Positions 38,925 to 48,494 are shown, counted from the stretch's first letter. The stretch is 64,000 bases of DNA from Microbacterium galbinum (GCF_023091225.1 NZ_JAHWXM010000001.1:744001-808000), one strand, 5' to 3'. A program made the numbers and translations. The notes: generated from the letters alone by a model not told the origin.

Positions 38925-40679
38925 TCAGCGGGAGAGTCGTTCGACGGCTTCGGCGATCGACACGGCCTCGCGGTCACCCGTGGCGCGATCCCACAGCTCG
39001 ACCTGGCCCTCGGCCGCGCCGCGCCCGACGATCACGATCTTCGGCACGCCCACGAGCTCGGCATCGCCGAACTTCACACCGGGTGAGACCTTGGGGCGAT
39101 CGTCGTAGAGCACGTCGAGCCCGATGCCCTCCAGAGCGGACGAGAGCTCCGCCGCGACGTCGAACGCGATCTGGTCGCGGCCGGCGGCGACGACCTGCAC
39201 GTCGAAGGGCGCGACCGACGCGGGCCAGATGAGCCCCTTGTCGTCGTTGTTGAGCTCGGCGATGATCGCCAGGATGCGCGTGACGCCGATGCCGTACGAG
39301 CCCATCGTGACCGTGACGAGCTTGCCGTTGACGTCGAGCACCTTGAGACCGAGTGCCTCGGCGTACTTGCGCCCGAGCTGGAAGACGTGCCCGATCTCCA
39401 TGCCGCGCGCGAGCTCCACGGGTCCGGAGCCGTCGGGGGCGGGGTCGCCGGCGCGCACGTTGGCGATCTCGACGATGCCATCGGCTGTGAAGTCGCGCCC
39501 GGCGACCACCGAGTGCGCGTGCTTCTGGTCGATGTTCGCCCCGGTGATCCAGCTGGTGCCCTCGCTGACCCGCGGGTCGACGAGATAGCGGATCCCCGTG
39601 GCGGACTCCTCGCCCAGCACCGCGCCCGTGCTCGACCACGGGCCGATGTAGCCCTTCACGAGCAGCGGATGCTTCGCGAAGTCCTCCGGGGTGGCGGTCT
39701 CGACCTCGGCCGGCGCGAAGGCCACCTCGGCGCGCTTCTCGTCGACCTCGCGGTCACCCGGGATGCCGACGACGACCAGCTCGCGCGTGCCGTCGAGGTG
39801 CGTGAGGGCGAGGACGACGTTCTTGAGCGTGTCCGCCGCCGAGTACTCCCCGTCGAGAACGGCGTTGGAATGCGCGACGAGCGTGTCGATCGTCGGGGTG
39901 TCCGGCGAGTCGAAGACGATCGGCGCGGCATCGGAGTCGAAGGCGACGGCGTCGGGCACGGCGGTGGTGAACGCCTCGACGTTCGCGGCGTATCCGCCGG
40001 CGCTGCGCACGAAGGTGTCCTCGCCGACCGGGGTCGGGTGCAGGAACTCCTCGCTGCGCGAGCCGCCCATCGCCCCGGCATCCGCCTGGACGATCACGTA
40101 CTCGAGCCCCAGCCGCTGGAAGATGCGCTCGTACGCATCGCGCTGCGCCTGGTAGCTGGCCTCCAGCCCCTCGTCGGATGCATCGAAGGAGTAGGCGTCC
40201 TTCATCGTGAACTCGCGTCCGCGCAGCAGACCGGCACGCGGGCGGGCCTCATCGCGGTACTTGTCCTGGATCTGGTAGATCGTCAGCGGCAGGTCCTTGT
40301 ACGACGAATAGAGATCCTTCACGAGCTGCGTGAAGGCCTCCTCATGGGTGGGCGCGAGCAGATAGTCGCCCCCCTTGCGGTCCTTCAGGCGGAAGAGCAG
40401 GTCGCCGTACTCGTCCCAGCGCCCCGTCGCCTCATAGGCCTCGCGCGGCATGAGCGCCGGGAAGTGAACCTCCTGCGCGCCGGCCGCGGCCATCTCCTCG
40501 CGCACGACGGTCTCGATCTTCGACTTGACCCGCAGTCCCAGTGGCAGCCACGCGAAGATGCCCGCCGCCTGCGGCCGGATGTAGCCGGCGCGGATCAGCA
40601 GCTTGTGACTCGCGACCTCTGCACCTGCAGGGTCTTCACGGAGAGTACGGAGGAAGAAGTTCGAAAGACGAGTGACCAC
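38925..40679 (-). CDS. proS: Prolyl-tRNA synthetase
   Basis: A 584-residue class II synthetase of the bacterial ProS type with the INS editing insertion between motifs 2 and 3. Motif 1 region [22 protein letters not shown], motif 2 region [21 protein letters not shown], and motif 3 [12 protein letters not shown] are all visible, followed by the anticodon-binding domain ([13 protein letters not shown]). It starts with GTG at 40679, six bases behind TAGACT. It ends at the hairpin at 38884-38916. Confidence 0.97.
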   Translation of the reverse strand: MVTRLSNFFLRTLREDPAGAEVASHKLLIRAGYIRPQAAGIFAWLPLGLRVKSKIETVVREEMAAAGAQEVHFPALMPREAYEATGRWDEYGDLLFRLKDRKGGDYLLAPTHEEAFTQLVKDLYSSYKDLPLTIYQIQDKYRDEARPRAGLLRGREFTMKDAYSFDASDEGLEASYQAQRDAYERIFQRLGLEYVIVQADAGAMGGSRSEEFLHPTPVGEDTFVRSAGGYAANVEAFTTAVPDAVAFDSDAAPIVFDSPDTPTIDTLVAHSNAVLDGEYSAADTLKNVVLALTHLDGTRELVVVGIPGDREVDEKRAEVAFAPAEVETATPEDFAKHPLLVKGYIGPWSSTGAVLGEESATGIRYLVDPRVSEGTSWITGANIDQKHAHSVVAGRDFTADGIVEIANVRAGDPAPDGSGPVELARGMEIGHVFQLGRKYAEALGLKVLDVNGKLVTVTMGSYGIGVTRILAIIAELNNDDKGLIWPASVAPFDVQVVAAGRDQIAFDVAAELSSALEGIGLDVLYDDRPKVSPGVKFGDAELVGVPKIVIVGRGAAEGQVELWDRATGDREAVSIAEAVERLSR

Positions 40680-40685
40680 GGGCCA

Positions 40686-40691
40686 AGTCTA
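40686..40691 (-). promoter_or_regulatory. -10 hexamer TAGACT, leaderless proS
   Basis: TAGACT on the minus strand, six bases before the proS GTG. Confidence 0.5.
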
Positions 40692-40724
40692 CTGACCCGT
40701 GGCCGTCGTCTTTCGGCCGATGAC

Positions 40725-41495
40725 TCAGTTGAGCGCCGGGAGCCCCTCGGGCACGACGCCACCCTTGTAGAGGCTGGCGGCGAGCTCCTGCAGCGCCGTC
40801 AACGCGGCTCGCTGCGGGAGCGGGCCGTAGGAGATACGGGCGACGCCGAGCTTCTCGTACTGGGCGGCGCTGAGCGCGCCCGGCAAGCCGATCACGCTCA
40901 CCTTCCGCTCGCCGATACCCTCGACCAGCTGGCGAGTGACGTGGGCGTCGAGGATGCCGGGTACGAACACCGACGTGGCGCCGGCATCGATGAACGCGCG
41001 ACCGCGCTGGATCGCGTCGGCGACGCTCTGTTCGACCGGGCGCCCGCCGGCGCGGACGAACGCGTCGGTGCGTGCGTTGAGGGCGAACGGCACGCCCTCC
41101 GCCTCGGCCGCCCTGACGATGGCTTCCACCACGGCGACCGACTCGTCGAGGGGCTTGAGGCGATCCTCGACGTTCGCGCCGACGACACCGGCGGCGATGG
41201 CGAGACGCGTGGTCTCCCCCGCGTCGTCGTAACCGTCGTCGAGGTCGGCGGTGACCGGCACGTGGACGGATGCCGCGATCCGGCCGACCATGTCGAGCAT
41301 GATGTCGCGCGGGATCGTGCCGTCGTCGTAGCCGAACGATGCGGCGATGCCGTGACCGGCCGTCGCGATCGCCCGGGTCTCGGGGAGCTTGGCGACCGCT
41401 CGCGCGGACACCACATCCCATACGTTCACGACGCGGAGGATCTCGGGGGCGTCATAGAGGTCGACGAGGGTCTGAGCCTTGGCTGAAGTGGTCAT
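40725..41495 (-). CDS. Isocitrate lyase/PEP mutase-family protein
   Basis: A 256-residue TIM-barrel enzyme. The Mg-binding DLDDGYDD and VGANVEDR match the phosphoenolpyruvate mutase-like subgroup (oxaloacetate decarboxylase, carboxyPEP mutase and relatives), and NARTDAFVRAG follows. The KKCGH loop of true isocitrate lyases is absent, so it is not the glyoxylate-cycle enzyme. The substrate is unknown. The ATG at 41495 has a GGAGGAC ribosome site and TAGCGT seven bases upstream. Confidence 0.85.
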   Translation of the reverse strand: MTTSAKAQTLVDLYDAPEILRVVNVWDVVSARAVAKLPETRAIATAGHGIAASFGYDDGTIPRDIMLDMVGRIAASVHVPVTADLDDGYDDAGETTRLAIAAGVVGANVEDRLKPLDESVAVVEAIVRAAEAEGVPFALNARTDAFVRAGGRPVEQSVADAIQRGRAFIDAGATSVFVPGILDAHVTRQLVEGIGERKVSVIGLPGALSAAQYEKLGVARISYGPLPQRAALTALQELAASLYKGGVVPEGLPALN

Positions 41496-41502
41496 GTCCT
41501 CC

Positions 41503-41508
41503 ACGCTA
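41503..41508 (-). promoter_or_regulatory. -10 hexamer TAGCGT before the PEP-mutase-like gene
   Basis: TAGCGT on the minus strand, seven bases before the ATG at 41495. Confidence 0.4.
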
Positions 41509-41575
41509 ACGCGAACCCCCGACGATCGGGCCGCAGGGAATCGCCCCGTGACAATCCTCCGCGTGAGGATCCGCC

Positions 41576-41581
41576 TAGTGT
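41576..41581 (+). promoter_or_regulatory. -10 hexamer TAGTGT, leaderless RNB gene
   Basis: TAGTGT followed by six bases and the ATG at 41588. Confidence 0.5.
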
Positions 41582-41587
41582 GGACGC

Positions 41588-43006
41588 ATGCCGCAGCGTC
41601 GTTCGCACGTCGACCCCTCCGCCGCGCAGACCGAGCTCGCCGTCGCGCTCTCGGCACTGCGTGCAGACCTCGATGCCCCGGTCGACTTTCCCGCCGAAGC
41701 GCTCGACGAAGCACTCTCCTCCCCGTCGCCGCCGCCCGAGCTCGACCTGCGCGATGTGCCGTTCGCGACGCTCGACCCGCCCGGCTCCCGCGATCTCGAC
41801 CAGGCGTTCCATCTCGAGCGCGCCGGCCGCGGGTACACCGTGCGCTACGCGATCGCGGATGTCCCCGGCTTCGTCTCCCCCGGGGGCGCCGTCGATGTCG
41901 AGGCGCGGCGCCGCGGCCAGACGCTCTACGCCGCCGATGGATCGATCCCGCTGCATCCGCCCGTGCTGAGCGAGGACCGCGCCTCCTTGCTCCCCGACGT
42001 CGATCGCCCCGCTCTCGTATGGACCTTCGGTCTCGACGGTGACGGAACCGTCGTCGGCACCTCACTCGAACGAGCGCTGATCCGGTCGCGGGTGCAACTC
42101 GAGTACGCCAGCGCCCAGGATGCGGTCGACCGTGGCGAGGACGGACCCGTCTCCCTCCTGCCCGAGATCGGCCGGCTGCGCATCGCGCAGGAGCGAGCCC
42201 GGGGCGGCGCCAGCCTGAACCTGCCCGACGAAGAGGTCGTCCGGACCGACGCCGGCGGATACGCGATCCGACGGCGCAGCCCCCTCCCCGTCGAGGAGTG
42301 GAACGCGCAGTTGTCGCTCATGACGGGCATGGCGGCCGCCTCGCTCATGCTCGAGGCGGAGGTGGGGATCCTGCGCACGATGCCCCGCCCCGACGACGCG
42401 GCGTTCGACACGTTCCGTCGACAGGCGGCGGCGCTGGGACGGCCCTGGACCACCGGCGACTACGGCGACTTCCTCCGGAACCTGGACCGCAACGACCCGC
42501 TCACTCTCCCCGTGCTGCAGGCGGCCGCGACCCTGTTCCGAGGTGCCGGCTACGCGACCTTCGACGGCTCGACACCGACCGACACCGTGCAGGCCGCGAT
42601 CGCCGCGCCCTACGCCCACGCGACGGCGCCGCTGCGCCGACTCGTCGACCGATGGACGCTGACGATCTGCCTCGCCGTGTCCCGCGGTGAAGCCGTGCCC
42701 TCGTGGGTGCGGGACTCGCTCGCCGACCTGCCCGGTCTGATGCAGGACTCGTCGCAGCGCGCCTCCCGGCTCGACGCCGCCACCGTGAACGCCGTCGAGG
42801 CCGCGCTCATCACCCCGCTGGTGGGTTCCCGGGTCGATGCGACGATCATCGAGCTCCACGGGGAGCGCGCGCGGATCCAACTGGCGGACCCCGCCGTCAC
42901 GGCATCCGCACCCGTTCCGATCGATGCGCGCCCGGGAGACGTCGTCCGCCTGCGCGTCGCGCGTGCGGACATCGGTGCGGGCGAGATCGAGTTCTCCCTG
43001 GACTGA
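41588..43006 (+). CDS. RNB-domain ribonuclease
   Basis: A 472-residue exoribonuclease of the RNase II/R superfamily. The catalytic acidic cluster is DPPGSRDLDQAF at about residues 62-73. Later RNB blocks are FSRTAG-like NLPDEEVV, LMTGMAAASLML and YAHATAPLRRLVDRW. It is shorter than RNase R: the N-terminal cold-shock domains are missing and the C-terminal S1-like part is short. This compact form is common in actinobacteria. It degrades RNA 3' to 5' in the cytosol. It converges with the AlaX-like gene; stops are seven bases apart. Confidence 0.88.
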   Translation: MPQRRSHVDPSAAQTELAVALSALRADLDAPVDFPAEALDEALSSPSPPPELDLRDVPFATLDPPGSRDLDQAFHLERAGRGYTVRYAIADVPGFVSPGGAVDVEARRRGQTLYAADGSIPLHPPVLSEDRASLLPDVDRPALVWTFGLDGDGTVVGTSLERALIRSRVQLEYASAQDAVDRGEDGPVSLLPEIGRLRIAQERARGGASLNLPDEEVVRTDAGGYAIRRRSPLPVEEWNAQLSLMTGMAAASLMLEAEVGILRTMPRPDDAAFDTFRRQAAALGRPWTTGDYGDFLRNLDRNDPLTLPVLQAAATLFRGAGYATFDGSTPTDTVQAAIAAPYAHATAPLRRLVDRWTLTICLAVSRGEAVPSWVRDSLADLPGLMQDSSQRASRLDAATVNAVEAALITPLVGSRVDATIIELHGERARIQLADPAVTASAPVPIDARPGDVVRLRVARADIGAGEIEFSLD

Positions 43007-43013
43007 CCGTGCG

Positions 43014-43877
43014 TCAGGCCGCGGGGACGACGGTCGTCGTCATCACGAGCAGCTGCGGATCACTCAGATCGAGCGACACCCGGATCGCTTCGAACGCCGC
43101 CAGCGAATCCACGTGCGTACCGCCGCAGAGGATCACCGCCTCCCCCTCGGGGAGCTCGCAGTGCCACCGGCGCCGGTCGACGATCGCCGGTCCCTCGGTG
43201 ACGATCCGGCTGCCCGCGGCGGAGGACACCCACGCGGTCAACTGCGCGTTGATCGATGCCTCCCGCTCGGCGAGCGTCGCCGCGAACGTCTCGGTGTCGA
43301 AGCCGGCGCGCCGCAGGCTCTTGCCCAGGCGATACTCGTCGACGCTGCCGTCCTCGTGGATACGACTGGACTGATTCGCCCGCCCCTCGAAGTCGGGCGT
43401 ACCGAGGGCATCGGTTCCCGGATCCTTGCGCCACAGGTCGGCGACGGCCAGATCGAGCGCCAGCGACGCGAGATGGCAGGCCGTATGACCACGGCTGAGT
43501 CCCGCTCGGTGCGGCTCGTCGACCACGAGCCGGGCCGCCGCGCCCTCCGTGAATCCCGCAGGCGCCGAGCCGTCGAGGCGATGGGCGACCAACCACGTCC
43601 ACCCGTCGGCCCCGCGTCGCACCGGGATCGCCGCGCCGATCGCGAAGTCGCCCTCATCGCTGACGGCGGCCATGACCGCCTCCGCAACCGTGACGCTCTC
43701 CTCGCCCACGACGATCGTTCCCGTATCGCCCGGCTGATCGGGCCACGTGTGATCGACCGGGTGGAAGGGCGTCGCCTCGACGACGACGACGGCGCCGTCG
43801 TCGACCGGCTCGATACGGGTGATGACGCTCTCGCCCCGGATGGAACCGTCGGCGAACGACACGACTGTCGACGACAT
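43014..43877 (-). CDS. AlaX-like metal-dependent hydrolase
   Basis: A 287-residue protein with the zinc site of the alanyl-tRNA synthetase editing domain: HTACH (about residues 131-135) and CGGTHV (about 251-256). Free-standing AlaX proteins remove Ser or Gly wrongly attached to tRNA-Ala, so a trans-editing role is the best guess. It is longer than minimal AlaX. The ATG at 43877 follows GGGAGAAG. It lies directly downstream of ispG with 17 bases between. Confidence 0.82.
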   Translation of the reverse strand: MSSTVVSFADGSIRGESVITRIEPVDDGAVVVVEATPFHPVDHTWPDQPGDTGTIVVGEESVTVAEAVMAAVSDEGDFAIGAAIPVRRGADGWTWLVAHRLDGSAPAGFTEGAAARLVVDEPHRAGLSRGHTACHLASLALDLAVADLWRKDPGTDALGTPDFEGRANQSSRIHEDGSVDEYRLGKSLRRAGFDTETFAATLAEREASINAQLTAWVSSAAGSRIVTEGPAIVDRRRWHCELPEGEAVILCGGTHVDSLAAFEAIRVSLDLSDPQLLVMTTTVVPAA

Positions 43878-43894
43878 TGCTTCTCCCTGCCGGG

Positions 43895-45046
43895 TCAGAC
43901 GGTGACGACCTGCGCGGTGCCGAGCGGGGCTTCGGGACCCATCTCGGCGGCGATCCGGTTCGCCTCCTCGATCAGCGTCGCGACGATGTCGGCTTCGGGC
44001 ACGGTCTTGATGACCTCGCCCTTGACGAAGATCTGGCCCTTGCCGTTGCCCGACGCGACTCCGAGGTCTGCTTCGCGCGCCTCGCCCGGCCCGTTGACCA
44101 CACAGCCCATGACGGCCACGCGCAGCGGCACCGTCATGTCCTTGAGGCCCTCGGTGACGTTCTCCGCGAGCGTGTAGACGTCGACCTGCGCACGGCCGCA
44201 CGAGGGGCAGGAGACGATCTCGAGCTTGCGCTCGCGCAGGTTCAGCGACTGCAGGATCTGATGCCCGACCTTGACCTCTTCGGCCGGCGGGGCGGAGAGC
44301 GAGACGCGGATGGTGTCGCCGATCCCCTCGCCGAGGAGGATGCCGAACGCGGTGGCGCTCTTGATCGTGCCCTGGAACGCCGGTCCCGCCTCGGTGACGC
44401 CGAGGTGGAGGGGCCAGTCGCCGCGCTCGGCGAGCTGACGGTATGCCTTCACCATCACGATCGGGTCGTTGTGCTTGACGGAGATCTTGAAGTCGTGGAA
44501 GTCGTGCTCCTCGAACAGCGAGGCCTCCCAGACCGCGCTCTCGACGAGTGCTTCGGCGGTGGCCTTGCCGTATTTGGCGAGGATGCGCCGGTCGAGCGAA
44601 CCGGCGTTCACGCCGATGCGCAGGGAGACGCCCGCGGCCTTCGCCGCCTCGGCGATCTTGCCGACGTTGCCGTCGAACTCGCGGATGTTGCCGGGGTTCA
44701 CCCGCACGGCACCGCATCCGGCGTCGATCGCCGTGTAGATGTAGCGCGGCTGGAAGTGGATGTCGGCGATCACGGGGATCTGGCTCTTCATCGCGATGAT
44801 CTTGAGCGCATCCGCGTCGTCCTGGTGGGGAACAGCCACGCGCACGATCTCGCAGCCGGACGCCGTGAGCTCGGCGATCTGCTGAAGCGTCCCGTTGATG
44901 TCGGTCGTCTTCGTCGTCGTCATCGACTGAACGGTGACGGGAGCATCCCCACCCACGAGCACCTTGCCCACCTTGATCTGGCGAGACTTGCGGCGCGGGG
45001 CGAGGACTTCGGGGATCTTCGGCATTCCGAGGTTCACTGCTGGCAC
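43895..45046 (-). CDS. ispG: 4-hydroxy-3-methylbut-2-enyl diphosphate synthase (flavodoxin)
   Basis: A 383-residue [4Fe-4S] enzyme of the MEP pathway that reduces the cyclic diphosphate MEcPP to HMBPP. The TIM-barrel half opens with [19 protein letters not shown]; the cluster domain has [12 protein letters not shown] and [10 protein letters not shown] with the three Cys and the Glu ligand. It starts with GTG at 45046, six bases behind TAGTCT. Together with dxr and the site-2 protease it forms the same neighbourhood as in mycobacteria, though other genes intervene. Confidence 0.96.
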   Translation of the reverse strand: MPAVNLGMPKIPEVLAPRRKSRQIKVGKVLVGGDAPVTVQSMTTTKTTDINGTLQQIAELTASGCEIVRVAVPHQDDADALKIIAMKSQIPVIADIHFQPRYIYTAIDAGCGAVRVNPGNIREFDGNVGKIAEAAKAAGVSLRIGVNAGSLDRRILAKYGKATAEALVESAVWEASLFEEHDFHDFKISVKHNDPIVMVKAYRQLAERGDWPLHLGVTEAGPAFQGTIKSATAFGILLGEGIGDTIRVSLSAPPAEEVKVGHQILQSLNLRERKLEIVSCPSCGRAQVDVYTLAENVTEGLKDMTVPLRVAVMGCVVNGPGEAREADLGVASGNGKGQIFVKGEVIKTVPEADIVATLIEEANRIAAEMGPEAPLGTAQVVTV

Positions 45047-45052
45047 TGCTCC

Positions 45053-45058
45053 AGACTA
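45053..45058 (-). promoter_or_regulatory. -10 hexamer TAGTCT, leaderless ispG
   Basis: TAGTCT on the minus strand, six bases before the ispG GTG. Confidence 0.5.
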
Positions 45059-45139
45059 CGCCGCCAGGATGGGCGCAGGCTGGAAGCGGAGCCGGGGGAA
45101 CGGGCCGTCATCCGCCCGGCCGGCGCACCCCCGGTGTGG

Positions 45140-45145
45140 TAGTTT
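45140..45145 (+). promoter_or_regulatory. -10 hexamer TAGTTT of the trp leader
   Basis: TAGTTT followed by six bases and the leader-peptide ATG at 45152, so the attenuator transcript would begin at or next to that AUG. Confidence 0.55.
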
Positions 45146-45151
45146 CGCCCC

Positions 45152-45187
45152 ATGCTCGCGAACTTCACCTGGTGGCCCGCCTCCTAG
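45152..45187 (+). CDS. trp-type leader peptide (MLANFTWWPAS)
   Basis: An 11-codon ORF with two adjacent Trp codons (45170-45175) and a TAG stop, 89 bases before the anthranilate synthase start. The codons that follow the Trp pair form strand 1 of an attenuator. The peptide has no ribosome site but sits six bases behind a TAGTTT hexamer. Ribosome stalling at the Trp codons when charged tRNA-Trp is scarce would free strand 2 for the antiterminator. The function is read from the sequence layout and has not been tested. Confidence 0.85.
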   Translation: MLANFTWWPAS

Positions 45188-45238
45188 GCGGTGTGTTCGC
45201 GTTCCCACGAATCCAGACCGCCTCCGGGGCGGTCTTTT
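45177..45238 (+). promoter_or_regulatory. trp-type attenuator (strands 1-4)
   Basis: Strand 1 CCGCC (45177-45181) pairs with strand 2 GGCGG (45187-45191) as the pause hairpin. Strand 2 GGCGGT (45187-45192) can instead pair with strand 3 ACCGCC (45217-45222) as the antiterminator. Strand 3 AGACCGCC (45215-45222) pairs with strand 4 GGCGGTCT (45228-45235) as a terminator ending in TTTT (45235-45238). Confidence 0.85.
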
Positions 45239-45275
45239 CGTTGCGCCGAGCCGGAGCCCTGCACAGGAGACATCG

Positions 45276-47159
45276 ATGACCCTCTCACGACTCGCCGCGC
45301 TCACGGCCGACCCGCGTTCGTCCTTCGTGCTGATCGCGCGCGATGGCGCCGACACCGTCGAGCTGCTCACCGGCGAGGTGGTCGACGTCGATCTGCTCGC
45401 CGACATCCCGCTGACCGTCGACGGAGCCGCCCGCGAGGTGTTCGCCCTCGTTCCGTATCGCCAGGTGCGCGAGCGCGGTTTCGTCTCGCAGGACGACGGT
45501 GCGCCGCTGCGCTGCATCGTCGTCGACGAGCATCTGCACCTCCCGACGCCCGACCTCCTCACCGCGCTGCCCGAAGCGCGGATCCCCCTGCACGACGACG
45601 GCTTCGACATCGCCGACGACGAGTACGCCGCGATCGTCGAACGCGTCATCGCCGACGAGATCGGCCGCGGCGAGGGCGCGAACTTCGTCATCCGGCGCGA
45701 CTTCACCGCACGCATCGACGTCGACGAGCGCACCGCGGCCCTCACCTGGTTCCGCGCACTGCTCACGCACGAGCGCGGCGCCTACTGGACTTTCGCCGTC
45801 TTCACACCCGGTCACATCGCCGTCGGCGCCAGCCCCGAGGCGCACGTCGTCGCACGCGACGGAATCGTCACGATGAATCCGATCTCCGGCACGTTCCGCC
45901 ACCCCGCGGGAGGAGCGACCAAGGAGACACTGGTCGACTTCCTGTCATCGACGAAGGAGACCGAGGAGCTCTTCATGGTCGTCGACGAAGAGCTCAAGAT
46001 GATGAGCGCGGTCTGCTCCGACGGCGGTCGCATCACGGGACCGCACCTCAAGGAGATGTCCCGGCTCACGCACACCGAGTACATGCTGCGGGGCCGGAGC
46101 CGACTCGACCCGCGCGACATCCTCCGCGAGACGATGTTCGCCCCCACCGTCACCGGGTCTCCCATGCAGAACGCCTGCGCGGTGATCCACCGGCACGAAC
46201 GCGAACCGCGTGGCTACTACTCCGGCGTCGCCGCGCTCTTCACCCCGAACGTCGACGGCGGTCATGACCTCGACGCCCCCATCCTCATCCGCACCGTGTA
46301 CCTGAAGGACGGGGAGGTGCGGGTGCCCGTCGGGGCGACGCTCGTGCGCCACTCCGATCCGCACGGTGAGGTCAGCGAGACCCATGGGAAGGCTGCCGGT
46401 GTGCTCGGCGCCATCGGGGCGATCGATCGGGACCGTGTCGCCGAGGAGCGCAGCGATGCGGATGCCCCGGGCGCCCCGCTGACGCTCGCCGACGACCCCA
46501 CGGTCGCGGCGCTGCTCTCCTCGCGGAACGCACGCCTGGCGGATTTCTGGCTGAACCCGCAGGGCGATGACGATTCGGGTCCGTTCGCCGGGCGCACCGC
46601 ACTCGTCGTCGATGCGGAGGACCGCTTCACCACGATGCTGGCGCATCAGCTGCGGCACCTCGGTCTCGACGTGCGAATCGCCACGTGGAGCGATGTGCAC
46701 GACGCCGATATCGACGCGGTCGACCTGGTCGTCGCGGGTCCCGGTCCGGGAGACCCGCGCGACACCGAGAGCCCGCGCATCTCGCGGATGCGCGACGTCG
46801 TCGCGCGCCGCCGCTCGGCGGGGGCACCGCTCCTCGCGGTCTGCCTCAGCCACCAGATCCTCGCCGATTCCCTCGGCATCGCGCTGACCCCGCTGGATGC
46901 TCCCCACCAGGGTCTGCAGAAGTCGGTCCCGGTCTTCGGCGAGGATGCGTCGATCGGCTTCTACAACACGTTCACCGCGCGGGTCTCCCCCGGTGCGACC
47001 GTCATCGGCGACGCCGAGGTCTCGGCCGATTCCACCAGCGGTGACGTCTACGCTCTGCGCGGGCCGCGCTTCTCATCGGTGCAGGGGCACCTCGAGTCGA
47101 TCCTGTCGCGCGACGGCATCCGCACGCTGGAACGGCTCGTCGCTCACGCACTCCGCTGA
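45276..47159 (+). CDS. Fused anthranilate synthase (TrpE-TrpG, PhzE-like)
   Basis: A 627-residue protein. The chorismate-binding half (residues 1 to about 420) has SGTFRHPAGGATKETLVDFL, GSPMQNACAVIHRHE and PRGYYSGV, then GATLVRHSDPHGEVSETHGKAAG. A glutamine amidotransferase half follows (VVAGPGPGDPRD; nucleophile Cys in AVCLSHQIL). This fused layout is that of PhzE and of actinobacterial TrpE-G. The upstream Trp-Trp leader and attenuator point to tryptophan supply (anthranilate) rather than phenazine synthesis, and no phz genes are near. The ATG at 45276 follows CAGGAGA. It is a single gene; the next one is convergent. Confidence 0.9.
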   Translation: MTLSRLAALTADPRSSFVLIARDGADTVELLTGEVVDVDLLADIPLTVDGAAREVFALVPYRQVRERGFVSQDDGAPLRCIVVDEHLHLPTPDLLTALPEARIPLHDDGFDIADDEYAAIVERVIADEIGRGEGANFVIRRDFTARIDVDERTAALTWFRALLTHERGAYWTFAVFTPGHIAVGASPEAHVVARDGIVTMNPISGTFRHPAGGATKETLVDFLSSTKETEELFMVVDEELKMMSAVCSDGGRITGPHLKEMSRLTHTEYMLRGRSRLDPRDILRETMFAPTVTGSPMQNACAVIHRHEREPRGYYSGVAALFTPNVDGGHDLDAPILIRTVYLKDGEVRVPVGATLVRHSDPHGEVSETHGKAAGVLGAIGAIDRDRVAEERSDADAPGAPLTLADDPTVAALLSSRNARLADFWLNPQGDDDSGPFAGRTALVVDAEDRFTTMLAHQLRHLGLDVRIATWSDVHDADIDAVDLVVAGPGPGDPRDTESPRISRMRDVVARRRSAGAPLLAVCLSHQILADSLGIALTPLDAPHQGLQKSVPVFGEDASIGFYNTFTARVSPGATVIGDAEVSADSTSGDVYALRGPRFSSVQGHLESILSRDGIRTLERLVAHALR

Positions 47160-47168
47160 GCGGGGACC

Positions 47169-48482
47169 CTACTGCAGGAAGTTCACCGGGTTGAACAGAT
47201 CGGCGAGGAGCAGAAGTGCGCCCATCCCGATCAGCAGGACCGCGACCACGACGGTGAGCGGCACCAGCTTCGTGGCGTCGACCGGTGCGGGCGGCGGGCG
47301 GCGGAACAGGCGCGCCCATCCGCGCTTGATCCCCTCCCACAGCGCGACGACGATGTGACCGCCGTCGAGCGGCAGCAGCGGGATCAGGTTGAAGACGAAG
47401 AGAGCGATGTTCAACGAGCCGAGCAGGTTCAGCAGCACGGCGAAACGGTTGAGCACCGGCGCATCGGTCGCGGCGACCTCACCAGCGAGCCGCCCGACGC
47501 CGACGACGCTGAGCGGTCCGTTCGGATCACGCTCGCTCCCGGTGAACAGGGAGACGCCGACGTCCCAGAGGCGCACGGGCAGCGTCGCGATCAGATTCGC
47601 GACACGGCCCACGTTCTCGACGGCCATCTGGGGTCCGACCGAGAGCGGCTGCGGGACGTAGCCCATCTGCGCGAACATCCCGACGTAGCCGACCTCCTTC
47701 ACCACCGGATCCCCGGCGTCGTCGAGGATCGGGCGGCCACTGGCGTCCGTCAGCGTGCGCTCGGCGACGATCGGTGTGATCTCGAGGTTCTGCTCGGTGC
47801 CGCCGCGCCGCACGACCACGTCGAGCGTCTCGCCCGGCGCCGCCTGCACGATCGCGGTGGCCTCCGCGAAGGTCGACACCGGGGTGCCGTCGATCGAGAC
47901 GAGGATGTCGTTGGGCAGGATCCCGGCTTCGGCCGCCGGTGAGGCCGGGTCGTCGGCCGTGCACTCGGTCTGCGACGAACCGGCCGGCAGCACGCACTCC
48001 GTCACCGACGAGATCGTCGTGGTGCCCTGCTGCAGTCCGATCCCGGAAGCGAGAACCGTGAAGATGAGAAGCGCCAGAACGAGGTTCATGAACGGCCCGC
48101 CGAGCATGACGATCACGCGCTTCCAGACCGGGAGCTTGTAGAAGACGCGGTCCTCCTCGCCCGCCGCGATCGTCTCGTCGTTCGCGGCGCGCGCGTCCTG
48201 GACGAGCGAACGGAAGATCCCTGTTGCTGCGCGGGAGTTCTTCGAGGCCGGGTACATGCCCGACATCGAGATGAACCCGCCGATCGGCAGCAGCTTGAAC
48301 CCGTACTCCGTCTCGCCGATCCGGCGCGACCAGATGCGCGGCCCGAAGCCGATCATGTACTGGCCGACGCGCACGCCGAAGAGCTTCGCGGGCAGGAGGT
48401 GACCGATCTCGTGCAGTCCGATCGAGAGCGCGAGCCCGACCAGCATGAACAGGATGCCACCCACATAGAGCAGGGTTTCCAC
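47169..48482 (-). CDS. rseP: Site-2 intramembrane zinc protease (RseP/Rip1-like)
   Basis: A 437-residue M50 protease. HEIGH at residues 24-28 gives two zinc ligands and the catalytic Glu, and LPLDGGHIVV near the C-terminus gives the third ligand. A PDZ domain sits between (ILPNDILVSIDGTPVSTFAEA). Four membrane helices are visible. Relatives cut anti-sigma factors; Rip1 of M. tuberculosis has the same neighbours, dxr and ispG. It starts with GTG at 48482, six bases behind TAGCGT. Confidence 0.93.
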   Translation of the reverse strand: METLLYVGGILFMLVGLALSIGLHEIGHLLPAKLFGVRVGQYMIGFGPRIWSRRIGETEYGFKLLPIGGFISMSGMYPASKNSRAATGIFRSLVQDARAANDETIAAGEEDRVFYKLPVWKRVIVMLGGPFMNLVLALLIFTVLASGIGLQQGTTTISSVTECVLPAGSSQTECTADDPASPAAEAGILPNDILVSIDGTPVSTFAEATAIVQAAPGETLDVVVRRGGTEQNLEITPIVAERTLTDASGRPILDDAGDPVVKEVGYVGMFAQMGYVPQPLSVGPQMAVENVGRVANLIATLPVRLWDVGVSLFTGSERDPNGPLSVVGVGRLAGEVAATDAPVLNRFAVLLNLLGSLNIALFVFNLIPLLPLDGGHIVVALWEGIKRGWARLFRRPPPAPVDATKLVPLTVVVAVLLIGMGALLLLADLFNPVNFLQ

Positions 48483-48488
48483 GCGCCA

Positions 48489-48494
48489 ACGCTA
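48489..48494 (-). promoter_or_regulatory. -10 hexamer TAGCGT, leaderless site-2 protease
   Basis: TAGCGT on the minus strand, six bases before the GTG at 48482. Confidence 0.5.

Noticed and set aside
40725..41495. Glyoxylate-cycle isocitrate lyase
   Set aside because: The protein is half the length and lacks the KKCGH catalytic loop; it belongs to the PEP-mutase-like subgroup.
45276..47159. Part of a phenazine biosynthetic cluster
   Set aside because: The gene is PhzE-like, but no phzA/B, D, F or G homologue is near, and a Trp attenuator controls it; anthranilate synthesis is the better reading.
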